DNA of 64,000 nt from Planctomycetaceae bacterium (GCA_002723275.1 PBNZ01000041.1:64602-128601); one strand, 5' to 3'. Numbered from the stretch's first letter, positions 27,745-37,492 are shown. Translations and numbers: made by a program. The notes: a model not told the origin generated them from the letters alone.

Positions 27745-28656
27745 ATGAACTATTTCGATCTACAGGTAAACGGATATCGAGGCGTCGACTTCAACGGCGA
27801 CTCGATGACCTTGGAGCAAGTTGCCGAGGCCTGCCGATCGCTGAAATCCGAGGGCGTGGAAGCCATTCTGGCGACCATCATCACCGACGATCTGGACGCG
27901 ATGTGTCGTCGGCTCAGCCAACTCGCAAGCTTTCAAGATCAAGAGCCCATTGTGCGTGAAGTGATTCACGGCTTCCACATCGAAGGCCCTTTTCTGAATG
28001 AGCAGCCCGGCTACATCGGTGCCCATCCCGCCGCCGCTGCCAAACCGGCCAACTTAGACGACACCCAACGTCTTCTCGATGCAGCCTGTGGACGAACGCG
28101 AATCTTTACTTTGGCACCGGAACGAGATAATGACTACGCCGTCATTCGTCATTTAAGCGAGAATGACATCGTCGTTTCGGCCGGTCATTGCAATCCAAGC
28201 CACGAACAGTTGCAGGAAGCAATCTCCGCGGGGCTTCGCATGTTCACCCATCTCGGCAATGGATGCCCGCTGGAGATGCATCGCCATGACAACATCATCC
28301 AACGTGCGCTTCATGAATCGAATTACCTTTGGATCGGGTTCATTGCCGACGGTGTCCACGTCCCCTTTTTCGCATTGCGGAACTATCTGACCACCGCAGG
28401 ACTCGATCGTTGCTATGTCGTCACCGACGCAATATCAGCGGCCGGACTGGGCGCAGGCACTTTTGAGCTGGCGGGGCAAACCGTTGTCGTCGACGAACAC
28501 CTCGCAACCTGGGCCGCAGACCGTTCACACCTCATGGGATCGGCCGGCACAATGCCACGATCAGAAGCGAACCTGCGGGATCACCTTCAGCTCAGCGACG
28601 CCGACATTGAAACACTGCTTTGGCACAATCCTCGCAAAGCTCTGGGGATCGTCTAA
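27745..28656 (+). CDS. nagA: N-acetylglucosamine-6-phosphate deacetylase-like amidohydrolase
   Basis: A 303-residue amidohydrolase. FHIEGPFLNEQPGYIGAHP (the HIEGP motif of NagA), SAGHCNPSHEQL (a metal histidine), THLGNGCPLEMHRHDN and VTDAISAAGLGAG (catalytic Asp in TDA) follow in family order. It is shorter than typical NagA (about 380) because the small beta-sandwich domain flanking the barrel is mostly absent at the N-terminus, where the protein begins directly with MNYFDLQVNGYRGVDFNG. The ATG at 27745 has GGATGGAGA upstream. It would remove the acetyl group from N-acetylglucosamine 6-phosphate in amino-sugar recycling. Confidence 0.8.
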   Translation: MNYFDLQVNGYRGVDFNGDSMTLEQVAEACRSLKSEGVEAILATIITDDLDAMCRRLSQLASFQDQEPIVREVIHGFHIEGPFLNEQPGYIGAHPAAAAKPANLDDTQRLLDAACGRTRIFTLAPERDNDYAVIRHLSENDIVVSAGHCNPSHEQLQEAISAGLRMFTHLGNGCPLEMHRHDNIIQRALHESNYLWIGFIADGVHVPFFALRNYLTTAGLDRCYVVTDAISAAGLGAGTFELAGQTVVVDEHLATWAADRSHLMGSAGTMPRSEANLRDHLQLSDADIETLLWHNPRKALGIV

Positions 28657-28755
28657 CCAGGCAGATATGCCGAGCAACCCGCTCGCGGCACCGTTCGCAT
28701 CTCCGCCGAGCGGCCTATTCTCAAGTGCCGCCCGTTGAGTTTGGATTTATCCGAC

Positions 28756-30096
28756 TTAGACGCGAGGAATCTCAAATCCTTCGCGCTGCTCACGTCCAAA
28801 CATGCTGGCCGCTTGTTCGTCGCCGACGATTTTTTCGGCTTGCGGATCCCATTGAATGACGCGTCCCAAACGGGCCGCGATCGCCGCTAGATGGCAGGAA
28901 TTCATCGTTTGCACGTGCGAGTAGACATCCGAAACGGGCAATCCACCTTCGGAGATACAACGATAGAAGTTCTGCTTATGGCCTTCGTGTGGTTTCCCTT
29001 TGTAGAGGGCCGAGACATCGGCATCCGTGTACATGTCTTTGTCCCAATTCTCTTCGATGGGCGTACCGGTGATCTTGCCACGGTTGACAAAGATGCGCCC
29101 CTTGGTGCCTTCGAAGGAGACACCATTGTCACCTCGACTGGTAATCACCATCGTCGTTCCGCTGTCAAATTTGCAGTCGACGGCGAAATCATGGGAGGTG
29201 TTATAGCAGTCGTCAACGGTGGGATATCCGTCTTCAAAAGGTACCGGATGTTGAGCATCGGTTCCGTCAAACGATACCGGCCCCTGCCCTTCCTTATCCT
29301 CATTCAATGCCCAAACGGCGATGTCAACGTGATGAGCTCCCCAGTCCGTGAACTTACCTCCCGAATACTCATACCACCAACGGAATTGGTAGTGACAGCG
29401 TTTGTCGATGTAATCAACATAGGGAGCCTGTCCGAGCCAGAAATTCCAATCGAGTTCCGCGGGCGGATTCGAAGTCGGGAATGGCCCGCCTTTGGGTCCC
29501 CCATTAATGCCGACGGTCACCTTTTCGATATCACCCAGCAATCCCTTTTGAACCATGTTCACCGCACGCATGAATCGACCACGGTCGCTTCTTTGCTGAG
29601 TCCCAATGAAAAACACCTGATCGTTATATTTCTTGCACGCGTTTCGAATGAGTTGATTCTCTTCGAGCGTCAGCGTTAGAGGCTTTTGAATGAAAACATG
29701 CTTTCCGGCCTGCAACGCTTCAATCGCAATTTTGATGTGCCAGTGATCCGGCGTAACAATGCTCACGACATCGATGTCGTTGCGGTCCAGCAACTCTCGA
29801 TAGTCCTTATAAGCATCGGCTTTCCCTTTACCAATTCGCTCATCATTCTTGGCTCGATCAGCGTGACGAGAATCCACGTCGCAAACAGCTGCAACGTCGC
29901 CAAACCGTGCGTGCTGCCGTGCGTCGCCGGTTCCCATGCTGCCAACACCGATACAACCCACGACCGGTCGGTCATTCTTCTCTTGATTTGCAAACGCCTT
30001 GGGGCTCCAGGAGAAAAACGGAACCGTGCTACTCGCCGCCGCCAGGGCGGTGGTCTTCTTGATGAAGTCACGACGATGAGTTTGCTGACGCGTCAT
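28756..30096 (-). CDS. Tat-exported Gfo/Idh/MocA-family oxidoreductase
   Basis: A 446-residue oxidoreductase. HRRDFIKKTTALAAASSTVPFF is a Tat signal, expected because NAD(P) must be bound before export. The Rossmann fold VVGCIGVGSMGTGDARQHARFGDVAAVCDVD leads to VTPDHWHIKIAIEALQAGKHVFIQKPLTLT (catalytic lysine in QKPL). The C-terminal domain has GGKFTDWGAHHVDIAVWAL with the family histidine. Planctomycetes carry many such exported proteins, often with sugar catabolic genes; nagA lies convergent just downstream. The substrate is probably a sugar or inositol derivative, by family only. Start ATG at 30096. Confidence 0.9.
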   Translation of the reverse strand: MTRQQTHRRDFIKKTTALAAASSTVPFFSWSPKAFANQEKNDRPVVGCIGVGSMGTGDARQHARFGDVAAVCDVDSRHADRAKNDERIGKGKADAYKDYRELLDRNDIDVVSIVTPDHWHIKIAIEALQAGKHVFIQKPLTLTLEENQLIRNACKKYNDQVFFIGTQQRSDRGRFMRAVNMVQKGLLGDIEKVTVGINGGPKGGPFPTSNPPAELDWNFWLGQAPYVDYIDKRCHYQFRWWYEYSGGKFTDWGAHHVDIAVWALNEDKEGQGPVSFDGTDAQHPVPFEDGYPTVDDCYNTSHDFAVDCKFDSGTTMVITSRGDNGVSFEGTKGRIFVNRGKITGTPIEENWDKDMYTDADVSALYKGKPHEGHKQNFYRCISEGGLPVSDVYSHVQTMNSCHLAAIAARLGRVIQWDPQAEKIVGDEQAASMFGREQREGFEIPRV

Positions 30097-30335
30097 GGAC
30101 TGAATTCCTTTTTGTGGGCAGATAAGGGTAGCAAAGATTGGTGGGCAGGATTCATTTCGAAGGCAAACAAGCTGGCAGTCCTTATCATTACTTGTCGTCC
30201 CAGAAAGCCTGTCTATTTAGGATAAGCATTTCCAGGCTTGGATTCCAGTTCTTCGACAGACATTCGGATTTCAATACAGCGTGATCGAGATGATTCGTCG
30301 CGATATTGTCTCAGAAGCCGATCGTTTTCAACCCT

Positions 30336-31829
30336 TTACGCCAACCAGTCTGTAATGACCTTGCCCGCCACATCGGTGAGGCGGAAGTCACGGCCTTGGA
30401 AGCGGTAAGTTAGCTTTTTATGGTCAAGCCCAAAGGCATGCAAAAGTGTCGCGTGAAAATCATTTACATGAACCGGGTTTTCGACGACATCCCAACCGAT
30501 ATCATCGGTCGCTCCATAGGTCATCCCCTGCTTGAATCCACCGCCGGCCATGAACATTGAAAACGCAAACGGATGATGATCACGTCCGGTGTTGGCTGAT
30601 CGCCCTCCCCGGTTTTCTCCCAAGGGCGTGCGTCCAAATTCCGTGCCCCAGACCACGAGAGTATCGTCAAGCAAGCCCCGTTGTTTCAGATCTCGAATCA
30701 GGGCCGCCATTGGTTTGTCGGCCATACCGGCATTGAATTTGATCTCGTTATCGAGATTGGAATGATGATCCCAGGAGGCGTGGATCACATTGATGAAGCG
30801 GACTCCCCGCTCGACCATTCGGCGAGCCAGCAGACAATTACGCGCAAACGAGTCGTAGGTATCTTTGTTTCCACTCGAACCACGGGCAGACGTATCGGGA
30901 TCGGAACGGCCAATCCCATAGTCATCAAGCGTGGCCTGGGTTTCCTGATTTAAGTCGATCAAGTCGGGGGCAGCCGACTGCATCCGACCGGCAAGTTCAT
31001 AGCTGGCGATACGACTGGCAATTTCAGGATCATGGACTTCTTGAAAACGGCGCTGATTCAAGTCTCTCAAGGTGCCCAAAGCCCGACTCTGCAATTCAGG
31101 TGGTACCCCGGCAGGCGTTGTCAGATTTAAAACGGGTTCGCCGGAGTTGCGAAACAGGACACCCGAGTAGGACGTCGGCAAGAAGCCACTTTGGTAGAGC
31201 GTGGCTCCGCCACTTGACCCCCGGCCGGAACTCAGCACAACATAGCCCGGTAGATTTTCGGACTCACTACCGAGTCCATAGGTAATCCAGGAACCCATTG
31301 TTGGCATCCCGAAACGTGAGACACCACACTGCATTAACAACTGTCCCGGATGATGATTAAACTCTTCGCTCGTCATACTTCGAATCATCAGTAAATCGTC
31401 TGCACAACCGGACAAATGGGGCAGCAGGTCGCTAAACTCCATTCCGGATTCGCCGTATTTGGAGAATTTTCGTTTCGTTCCCAACAGCGTTGCGGAATCT
31501 GGTTGGATGAAGGCAAAGCGAGCACGATCGAGCACCCCCTTCGGGAGGCTCTGTCCGTTGCGCTCATTCAGAACGGGTTTAGGATCAAACAAATCTACTT
31601 GAGAAGGCGCGCCCGCCATGAAAAAGAAGATGCAGGACTTCGCACGGGGCGCGGTATTCGGCGGTTGAACTTGCATCGGACCCTGCTGCTCAGCATTTTC
31701 CGCTGCGTCTGCCGATTCCAGCAGACCATTCTGAGCAAGCATGCTGCTCAACGCAACACCCCCGAGGCCACTAGCCGAGGTATTGAAAAACTCACGCCTT
31801 GTTCGCTGGATCTGTTCGTAAGGATTCAT
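30336..31829 (-). CDS. DUF1501 (Tat-exported) protein, second copy
   Basis: A 497-residue DUF1501 protein with a Tat signal (RTRREFFNTSASGLGGVALSSML). The region KSCIFFFMAGAPSQVDLFDPKPVLN is the family start, followed by HHPGQLLMQCGVSRFG, RFINVIHASWDHHSNLDNE and WGTEFGRTPLGENRGGRSANTGRDHHPFAFSMFM, DFHATLLHAFGLDHKKLTYR. The second copy differs from the one at 22951 in keeping the GRDHHP motif, which the first lacks. It is 10 bases downstream of the PSD1 gene and on the same strand, so an operon is likely. Confidence 0.9.
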   Translation of the reverse strand: MNPYEQIQRTRREFFNTSASGLGGVALSSMLAQNGLLESADAAENAEQQGPMQVQPPNTAPRAKSCIFFFMAGAPSQVDLFDPKPVLNERNGQSLPKGVLDRARFAFIQPDSATLLGTKRKFSKYGESGMEFSDLLPHLSGCADDLLMIRSMTSEEFNHHPGQLLMQCGVSRFGMPTMGSWITYGLGSESENLPGYVVLSSGRGSSGGATLYQSGFLPTSYSGVLFRNSGEPVLNLTTPAGVPPELQSRALGTLRDLNQRRFQEVHDPEIASRIASYELAGRMQSAAPDLIDLNQETQATLDDYGIGRSDPDTSARGSSGNKDTYDSFARNCLLARRMVERGVRFINVIHASWDHHSNLDNEIKFNAGMADKPMAALIRDLKQRGLLDDTLVVWGTEFGRTPLGENRGGRSANTGRDHHPFAFSMFMAGGGFKQGMTYGATDDIGWDVVENPVHVNDFHATLLHAFGLDHKKLTYRFQGRDFRLTDVAGKVITDWLA

Positions 31830-31839
31830 ATGCGCTTCG

Positions 31840-34320
31840 CTATTCTCGTGTCATGAATTCATCGAGATTAAGAAGGACTCGCAAGGTTGACGCCCAGGCC
31901 GCCAATTCAATGGGGTTGTCGTTACCGGAAGCAGTCAACCACTGCTCTGCCGCCTCAGGATTCGCCTGATAGAAGGCCCGTGATTCGGCTAACAATTCAA
32001 GCAACGATTCAAGTTCAGCTTGCTCTGCTGATCGAGCCAGACAGATTTTGATGGCGTTTGCCAACCGTTCTTCATCGCTTCCCTCGCTCGCCAGAATTCG
32101 CTGAGCAAATCCAGCGGCCGCTTCGGCAAAAACAATATTGTTCAGCATGGTAAGGGCACCAAGCGGAGTATTCGATCGATTCCGTTGCACATTCGTGACG
32201 TTTGCATCGGGACAATCAAAGGTCATTAAGGTCGGGTGAGGTGCTGTCCGCTTAAAGAATGTGTAAAGTCCTCGGCGGTATCGATCTCCGCCTTTGCTAG
32301 TTGCCCACTTGAACGAATTGGCGTACGAGACTGCAGCAACTTCCGAAGGCATCGGCGGAAAGACACTCGGTCCGCCCATGCCTTGGTCTAATAAGCCACC
32401 AATCGAGAGACTCACATCCCGCAACGTTTCAGCTTCGACTCGAAACCGATTCTGGCGAGAAAGCCAACGATTCAAGGGATCGATTTGCGCCATTTCGGGG
32501 CGATGCACCGAAGATTGACGATAGGTCTGCGAAAGAACGGTCTCACGTATCATTGCTTTTCGCGACCAATCGAGCTGGCGATATCGGTTGGCCAGGTAAT
32601 CCAGCAACCGCGGATGGGTGGGACGATCACCACGGACCCCAAAATCATTGGGAGTCGCCACGATGCCTTGTCCGAAAAGATATTGCCACAGATGATTCAC
32701 GATCACACGTGAGGTCAACGGGTTTTCATCACTGACGAGCCATTTTGCAAGTTCCAATCGAGTCGGTTCCGTGCTGGCCGATGGAATGGAGGGCAGAATC
32801 GCGAGCGATTCAGGATTCACGCTCTCAAGCGGTTCCAAGAATTCCCCACGTCTGAGGATATGAGTCTGGCGACGATCTATCGCTCGCTCTCCAACAACCC
32901 TCACCTTGACTAGATCCGATGCTGGCTTTTTCTTCTCGACTTCGGAGACCGCTTTCCGAGCTGCTTGTAACGGTTCCGTTGCCTTCTGATAAGCTTCGTT
33001 AAGCTGCTTCTTCTGCTCGTCATTCCGCTCCGCCACAGCCACGTCAAGAGCCGCTCGAATCGGTTCGTCAAGTTTTTCGCGGTCCTCATCCTTGAGAGAG
33101 GCCTCCCAGGCGGCGACGTCCGCGGGGAACTCGCCTTCTCGTTCCTTGAGCGAGGTTTGGACAACCTTCAATTCCGCTTCGTAGCGATCCCGCTCACGCT
33201 GCAAGGACCGTATTTCGTACGGCGTTTTTGGAACCTCAGAATTAATCTCGTCCGCATTGTTGAAAAACGCGAACAACTGATAGTACTCAGCGTGGGACAA
33301 CTCGTCATATTTATGCGAGTGGCAGCGGGCACAACCGACCGTTAATCCAAGCCAAACAGTACCGAGCGTTTCCGTCCGATCCATGACCGCAGCCACGCGC
33401 CACTGCTCAGGATTCGTACCTCCCTCGGTGTTCGTCAACGTCTGACGATGGAAAGCGGTTGCCAGTTTTTCCTCGGACGTCGATTCTTCCAGTAAATCCC
33501 CCGCCAATTGAGCGACCGTGAATTCGTCGAAGGGTAAATCTTCATTAATCGCCTTCAACACCCAATCGCGATATCGCCACGCCTGAGGTCGATTTCGATC
33601 TTTTTCATAGCCATCAGAATCGGCATAACGAGCCATATCCAGCCAATGGCGTCCCCACCTCTCCGCGAAATGAGGAGAGGCAAGCAGGCGATCAACGATA
33701 CGCTCATAGGCATCAGGCGAGGAATCTTCAACAAAGGCGGTGACCGCCTCTGGAGCTGGAGGTAATCCGAGTAGATCGTAATAGAGACGCTTGATCAAAA
33801 CCGGACGTGCCGCCGATGCTGACGGTGCAATGCCCTCTTGATGCAGGCGAGATAACACGAAAGCATCGATCGGAGTTCGACTCCAATCATCCCGCAGCGC
33901 CGCATCCCAAGCCTCAACATTCTCCGGTTGAGGGTTCAAAGGTCGATAGGCCCAATGCTGATCAAATCTGGCTCCCTCGCTAATCCAACGAGTGAGAAGA
34001 GCGATTTCTTCTTCCGTCAGCGGATCTCCTTCCGGGGGCATCCGTAAATCTTCGTCGCTGGAACTCACCCGAGCCAGAATCTCGCTTGCTGATGGATCTC
34101 CAACGACAATCGCCATCGCACCCGATTCAAGTTCCTTGAGCGCCTCGGCACGACGATGAAGCCGAAGACCTCCCTCATCGTTATCGACGCCATGGCAAGC
34201 GAGGCAACGTTCCGCCAACAGCGGCTGGATGTCTCTGCCGAAATCGATAGGAGCTTCTGCAAAACAGGGCACCACCGGCAAGGTCCAAAGGCAAAGAATG
34301 GCGAGGAATCGAACGGGCAT
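31840..34320 (-). CDS. Planctomycete cytochrome / DUF1549 / DUF1553 (PSD1) protein, long form
   Basis: An 826-residue exported protein. The ATG at 34320 opens a signal peptide (MPVRFLAILCLWTLPVVPCFA) and follows GGAAG; a TTG at 34350 is the longer start. PSCyt1 has CLACHGVDNDEGGLRL (CxxCH near residue 43), then PSCyt2/DUF1549 (RTPIDAFVLSRLHQEGI, FAERWGRHWLDMARYADSDG), a heme-type CARCHSHKYD near residue 340, a long charged coiled-coil segment (about 375-475) and PSD1/DUF1553 (VNHLWQYLFGQGIVATPNDFGVRGDRPTHP). It is paired with DUF1501 directly downstream. The coiled coil is the main difference from the first copy. Confidence 0.9.
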   Translation of the reverse strand: MPVRFLAILCLWTLPVVPCFAEAPIDFGRDIQPLLAERCLACHGVDNDEGGLRLHRRAEALKELESGAMAIVVGDPSASEILARVSSSDEDLRMPPEGDPLTEEEIALLTRWISEGARFDQHWAYRPLNPQPENVEAWDAALRDDWSRTPIDAFVLSRLHQEGIAPSASAARPVLIKRLYYDLLGLPPAPEAVTAFVEDSSPDAYERIVDRLLASPHFAERWGRHWLDMARYADSDGYEKDRNRPQAWRYRDWVLKAINEDLPFDEFTVAQLAGDLLEESTSEEKLATAFHRQTLTNTEGGTNPEQWRVAAVMDRTETLGTVWLGLTVGCARCHSHKYDELSHAEYYQLFAFFNNADEINSEVPKTPYEIRSLQRERDRYEAELKVVQTSLKEREGEFPADVAAWEASLKDEDREKLDEPIRAALDVAVAERNDEQKKQLNEAYQKATEPLQAARKAVSEVEKKKPASDLVKVRVVGERAIDRRQTHILRRGEFLEPLESVNPESLAILPSIPSASTEPTRLELAKWLVSDENPLTSRVIVNHLWQYLFGQGIVATPNDFGVRGDRPTHPRLLDYLANRYRQLDWSRKAMIRETVLSQTYRQSSVHRPEMAQIDPLNRWLSRQNRFRVEAETLRDVSLSIGGLLDQGMGGPSVFPPMPSEVAAVSYANSFKWATSKGGDRYRRGLYTFFKRTAPHPTLMTFDCPDANVTNVQRNRSNTPLGALTMLNNIVFAEAAAGFAQRILASEGSDEERLANAIKICLARSAEQAELESLLELLAESRAFYQANPEAAEQWLTASGNDNPIELAAWASTLRVLLNLDEFMTRE

Positions 34321-34623
34321 GCTTTTACTTCCATCGAGACTAACGTTCAACTCAAGCGTTCCAATTGGTGCCGAAGCTCAAGCCAACGCGATCAAGGCGT
34401 GATTCGAATGTCTCACAGTATAGCTGGTCCAACCGTCCAATCAAAACTTGACGTAGATCCCGGAAGATCCCCAAAGAGCCCCGTGACAACCCGACAACTC
34501 GCGATTTCGCTCCCGTTTTCGAGTCGAACCCACGCTTACCGCGTCTCGCAGGTGGCTGCGAAGCGACTATACTCGTGAAGTTGCCGACGATTTCGGACAC
34601 TTCCCCCGTTTTGGCAGATCAGT
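34321..34623. other. Divergent intergenic region with a TATACT -10-like box
   Basis: About 303 bases between the PSD1 start (34320, minus) and the plus-strand gene at 34624. A TATACT hexamer at 34568-34573 lies about 50 bases before the 34624 start and could be a -10 element, but no matching -35 is clear. Nothing else is recognised. Confidence 0.4.
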
Positions 34624-35820
34624 ATGAGAATCGCAACCCTCGGTTTTGATGAAGAATTAGTCGAGTTTGTTCGTCAAATCGAACGATCTCCCAAGCACCA
34701 TCTGGTCGGATCGTTTGACGCCGGCGATGGAGCCTCCGAAATCGAGGCGATATCGCCCCAAACCCGTGCGACCGCCGAGAGCTGGGAAGGGCTGCTCAGT
34801 GGCACAGTCGCCGATCTGGTCATTGTGGCCTCGCGTCCTTCGTCCGCAGCGGCCGTTGAGCAGCGAGACGATCAACTGCGAAAACTCGTCCAGGCTGGCA
34901 CACCGATGCTGCTGATCCAGTCAACCTGCCAAATGATTGTGGCCTTCGAATTAGAAATGATCCGGCAGGACTCGAAGTGCGTGATGCTCCCCTACCACCC
35001 CATGCTCTTCCACCCAGCTTATCAGGCAATCCGAAAACTCGTCACGGATGAGAATACTGAACAACTTGGAAACATCGAACAGATAATCTGGAATCGACAG
35101 GCCGTTACGCGAGATCGAAAAACCGTTCTTGATACCTTCACTCACGATGCCATTGTGCTACGCGACCTGCTCGGCAATGTGACTCGCATTGCAGCCATGG
35201 TCAGTTCTGATAGCGACAGCGGCTTTGCTAACCTTGGGGTTCAACTCACCGGATCCGACGAACAATTGGCACGTTGGTCGATCGGCCCCGTCCAGGAACA
35301 TTCCGGAGCAAAGCTAACGGTGGTTGGCTCGACGGGCTCTGCTGTCCTGGCGATGCTTCCAAACGAGCCTTGTCAGTTGTCGATCGATGGTAAGCGAAAG
35401 GAGATCAAAGAAACATGCCCCGTGAATGCCGCATTGGCCTGGGCCGAAGAGCATCTCGCATCCGATGATGGTTCGATGTGGGACCAGGCGTGCCGCGTCA
35501 TGGAACTGGAAGATGCGGTCCAACGTAGTGCTCGCCGAGGTCGGACTATTGAACTCTACAACGAGATGGTATCGGAGCGAGAAACATTCAAGAGCATGAT
35601 GGCAGCCGGTGGCTGCGGTCTCCTGCTCTGGGTCATGTTCCTGTTGTTGGTAGCGGGCATCGTGGAGGGGCTTCAACTCCCGATTCGTGACAGTTTGTTC
35701 TGGAGACTCTGGCCGGTCTATCTGGCGGCTCCGCTCTTTATCTTTCTTTTGATGCAACTTTTACAGCTCGCCGCTGCCAAACCGGAAACACCAACGGTTC
35801 CAGAAGAAGATGAAGTTTAA
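34624..35820 (+). CDS. Gfo/Idh/MocA-like protein with C-terminal membrane anchor
   Basis: A 398-residue protein. The first about 120 residues form a Rossmann-like fold (MRIATLGFDEELVEFVRQIERS; VADLVIVASRPSSAAAVEQ; LVQAGTPMLLIQSTC), and the middle resembles the substrate domain of Gfo/Idh/MocA proteins (DTFTHDAIVLRDLLGNV; VVGSTGSAVLAMLPN). The canonical glycine-rich GxGxxG loop is degraded to TLGFDEE and the catalytic EKP lysine is replaced by IQST. Two hydrophobic segments follow near the C-terminus (about 330-350 and 360-385), so it is membrane-anchored with the fold in the cytoplasm. It is probably not a normal dehydrogenase. Start ATG at 34624. Confidence 0.65.
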   Translation: MRIATLGFDEELVEFVRQIERSPKHHLVGSFDAGDGASEIEAISPQTRATAESWEGLLSGTVADLVIVASRPSSAAAVEQRDDQLRKLVQAGTPMLLIQSTCQMIVAFELEMIRQDSKCVMLPYHPMLFHPAYQAIRKLVTDENTEQLGNIEQIIWNRQAVTRDRKTVLDTFTHDAIVLRDLLGNVTRIAAMVSSDSDSGFANLGVQLTGSDEQLARWSIGPVQEHSGAKLTVVGSTGSAVLAMLPNEPCQLSIDGKRKEIKETCPVNAALAWAEEHLASDDGSMWDQACRVMELEDAVQRSARRGRTIELYNEMVSERETFKSMMAAGGCGLLLWVMFLLLVAGIVEGLQLPIRDSLFWRLWPVYLAAPLFIFLLMQLLQLAAAKPETPTVPEEDEV

Positions 35821-35824
35821 GAGC

Positions 35825-35850
35825 GCATGCTCGCTTGCATGCCAGCATGC
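35825..35850 (+). terminator. Hairpin with three GCATGC copies after the membrane oxidoreductase-like gene
   Basis: Five bases past the stop of the 34624 gene, GCATGC occurs three times (35825, 35837, 35845). GCATGCT (35825-35831) and AGCATGC (35844-35850) form a 7-bp stem with a 12-base loop. No T-run follows, so a terminator role is only possible. Confidence 0.3.
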
Positions 35851-36027
35851 TGTCATAGGTTTTCAATGGCCTGACTTCAATCTAGGTGGACTATACCGGG
35901 CAAGCTCTCGCAGTTGAAGCAGCAGTCGGTGCGGATCCGAAGATGGTTGTGCCTACCTCTTGGCACGTCGGGGGTTCTCCCTGGGTGCCGTCAAGCTTCC
36001 TACCTCCAACGGCCCACCACTGACGCG

Positions 36028-37395
36028 ATGAAGCAATCCCAACCTCATTGGCGATTACGCCTTCGTTTGTTCACAACGGCAACTGCTGGTTTTGCGATGC
36101 TTTTGGCATTCTTTCAGTTTGCAGATGCGTCTGAACTACGCCGCTCAGCAATCGTTCAAGCGGTCGCTGGAGCTAGATCATCCGTCGTCAGTATTCACGG
36201 CCATAAAACAATTCCCAATGCAAGTGCGTCCAATCCTGCCAGCACAGGAGGTCGTCGCGTAAACGGGATGGGCACTGGCGTCGTCGTCGATCCTCGAGGT
36301 TATATCGTTACCAACCATCACGTGGTCGAAAACGTCGGTCAAATCAACGTCAATCTCGACAACGGTCGCTCCTATGTTGCTCGCATGATCGCTCACGATC
36401 CCTACACGGACCTGGCGATCATCAAGATTCCGACGCGACACGAGTTACCCTTGATCAAGATTGGCAAATCGCACGATTTGATGACGGGTGAAGAGGTCGT
36501 CGCGGTTGGGAATGCTTACGGATACGAGCAGACGGTAACTCGCGGAATCGTCAGTGCTTTACACCGCACCGTGAAGGTCAACGACGAGCAGAAGTATTAT
36601 GACCTGATCCAGACGGATGCGAGCATCAACCCAGGTAACTCGGGTGGACCGTTATTAAATATCGATGGCGAAATGATCGGCATCAACGTCGCAGTTCGAG
36701 TCGGAGCCCAGGGAATTGGTTTCGCGATCCCGGTCGACAAGGCAATGGAAGTCGCCGCTCAACTTTTAAGCAAAGAGCGAGCAGGCGTATGGCACGGCGT
36801 CATCACGGGTAGCCAGAGCGGAAGCCAAGGTCTCCTTGCAGAGCGGATTCAAGATGGAAGTCCGGCAGCAGTGGCAGGCATTCAAGCAGGGGACGTCATT
36901 TCCCTGGTCAACGATATTCCCGTTGACCGAGCCCTTGATCTTGAGCGAGCGCTGATCGGAACCAATGCAGGCGAGCAAATCTCGTTTTTGGTCAATCGCA
37001 ATGGCGAAGAACTCCCGATTCGCCTCGAATTAGCACGCCGCGGTCGTAAGCAGCGCGGTTCCAACCAGGTCGATTCAGCCGTTTTCGACCTTGCCTGGAG
37101 CAGGTTTGGCATGCAACTGATTGAAATCCCCCCCCAGAAATTCGAGCGAGGTTCGAGCCAGTTCAAGGGTGGCTTGAAAATCGTGACGGTTCGTGCCGGC
37201 AGTCCTGCCGCTCGCCAGGGTGTTCGGTCGGGCGACATTCTGGTTGGCTTGCACAAATGGGAAACCGCATCGGCCTCTGATCTGTCTTACGTTATGAAGC
37301 AACCCAAGGTCCTTCAAAATCAGTCGGTCAAATTCTTTATCATGAGAAATGAAGAGACGTTGTTTGGGCATCTCCCCGCCACTCAACGTCGATGA
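36028..37395 (+). CDS. DegP/HtrA-like periplasmic serine protease with two PDZ domains
   Basis: A 455-residue protease. A hydrophobic N-terminal segment (LRLFTTATAGFAMLLAFFQF) is a signal peptide or anchor. The trypsin-like domain has the triad His98 (TNHHV), Asp128 (YTDLAII) and Ser205 (NPGNSGGP). A PDZ domain follows (RIQDGSPAAVAGIQAGDVISLVND, about 265-340) and a second, shorter one (VTVRAGSPAARQGVRSGDILVGL, about 385-440). It degrades or refolds misfolded envelope proteins. A TTG at 35914 gives a longer frame, but the ATG at 36028 puts the hydrophobic segment near the N-terminus. It lies before thiL and tsaE on the same strand, without obvious functional connection. Confidence 0.93.
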   Translation: MKQSQPHWRLRLRLFTTATAGFAMLLAFFQFADASELRRSAIVQAVAGARSSVVSIHGHKTIPNASASNPASTGGRRVNGMGTGVVVDPRGYIVTNHHVVENVGQINVNLDNGRSYVARMIAHDPYTDLAIIKIPTRHELPLIKIGKSHDLMTGEEVVAVGNAYGYEQTVTRGIVSALHRTVKVNDEQKYYDLIQTDASINPGNSGGPLLNIDGEMIGINVAVRVGAQGIGFAIPVDKAMEVAAQLLSKERAGVWHGVITGSQSGSQGLLAERIQDGSPAAVAGIQAGDVISLVNDIPVDRALDLERALIGTNAGEQISFLVNRNGEELPIRLELARRGRKQRGSNQVDSAVFDLAWSRFGMQLIEIPPQKFERGSSQFKGGLKIVTVRAGSPAARQGVRSGDILVGLHKWETASASDLSYVMKQPKVLQNQSVKFFIMRNEETLFGHLPATQRR

Positions 37396-37460
37396 GCAGC
37401 GATTTTCGATGGCATCTTGCCGCAATCGGCGGAGAAGGCATAATGCGGCCTGCGGAGATA

Positions 37461-37492
37461 TGCTGAAACGCTCGCCCTGCTGAAACGCTCGC
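37461..37492. repeat. Perfect 15-bp direct repeat ending at the thiL start codon
   Basis: TGCTGAAACGCTCGC occurs at 37461-37475 and again at 37478-37492, separated by CC, and the second copy ends directly at the thiL ATG (37493). It replaces a normal ribosome binding site in the leader. It may be a recent duplication or a binding site. Confidence 0.7.
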
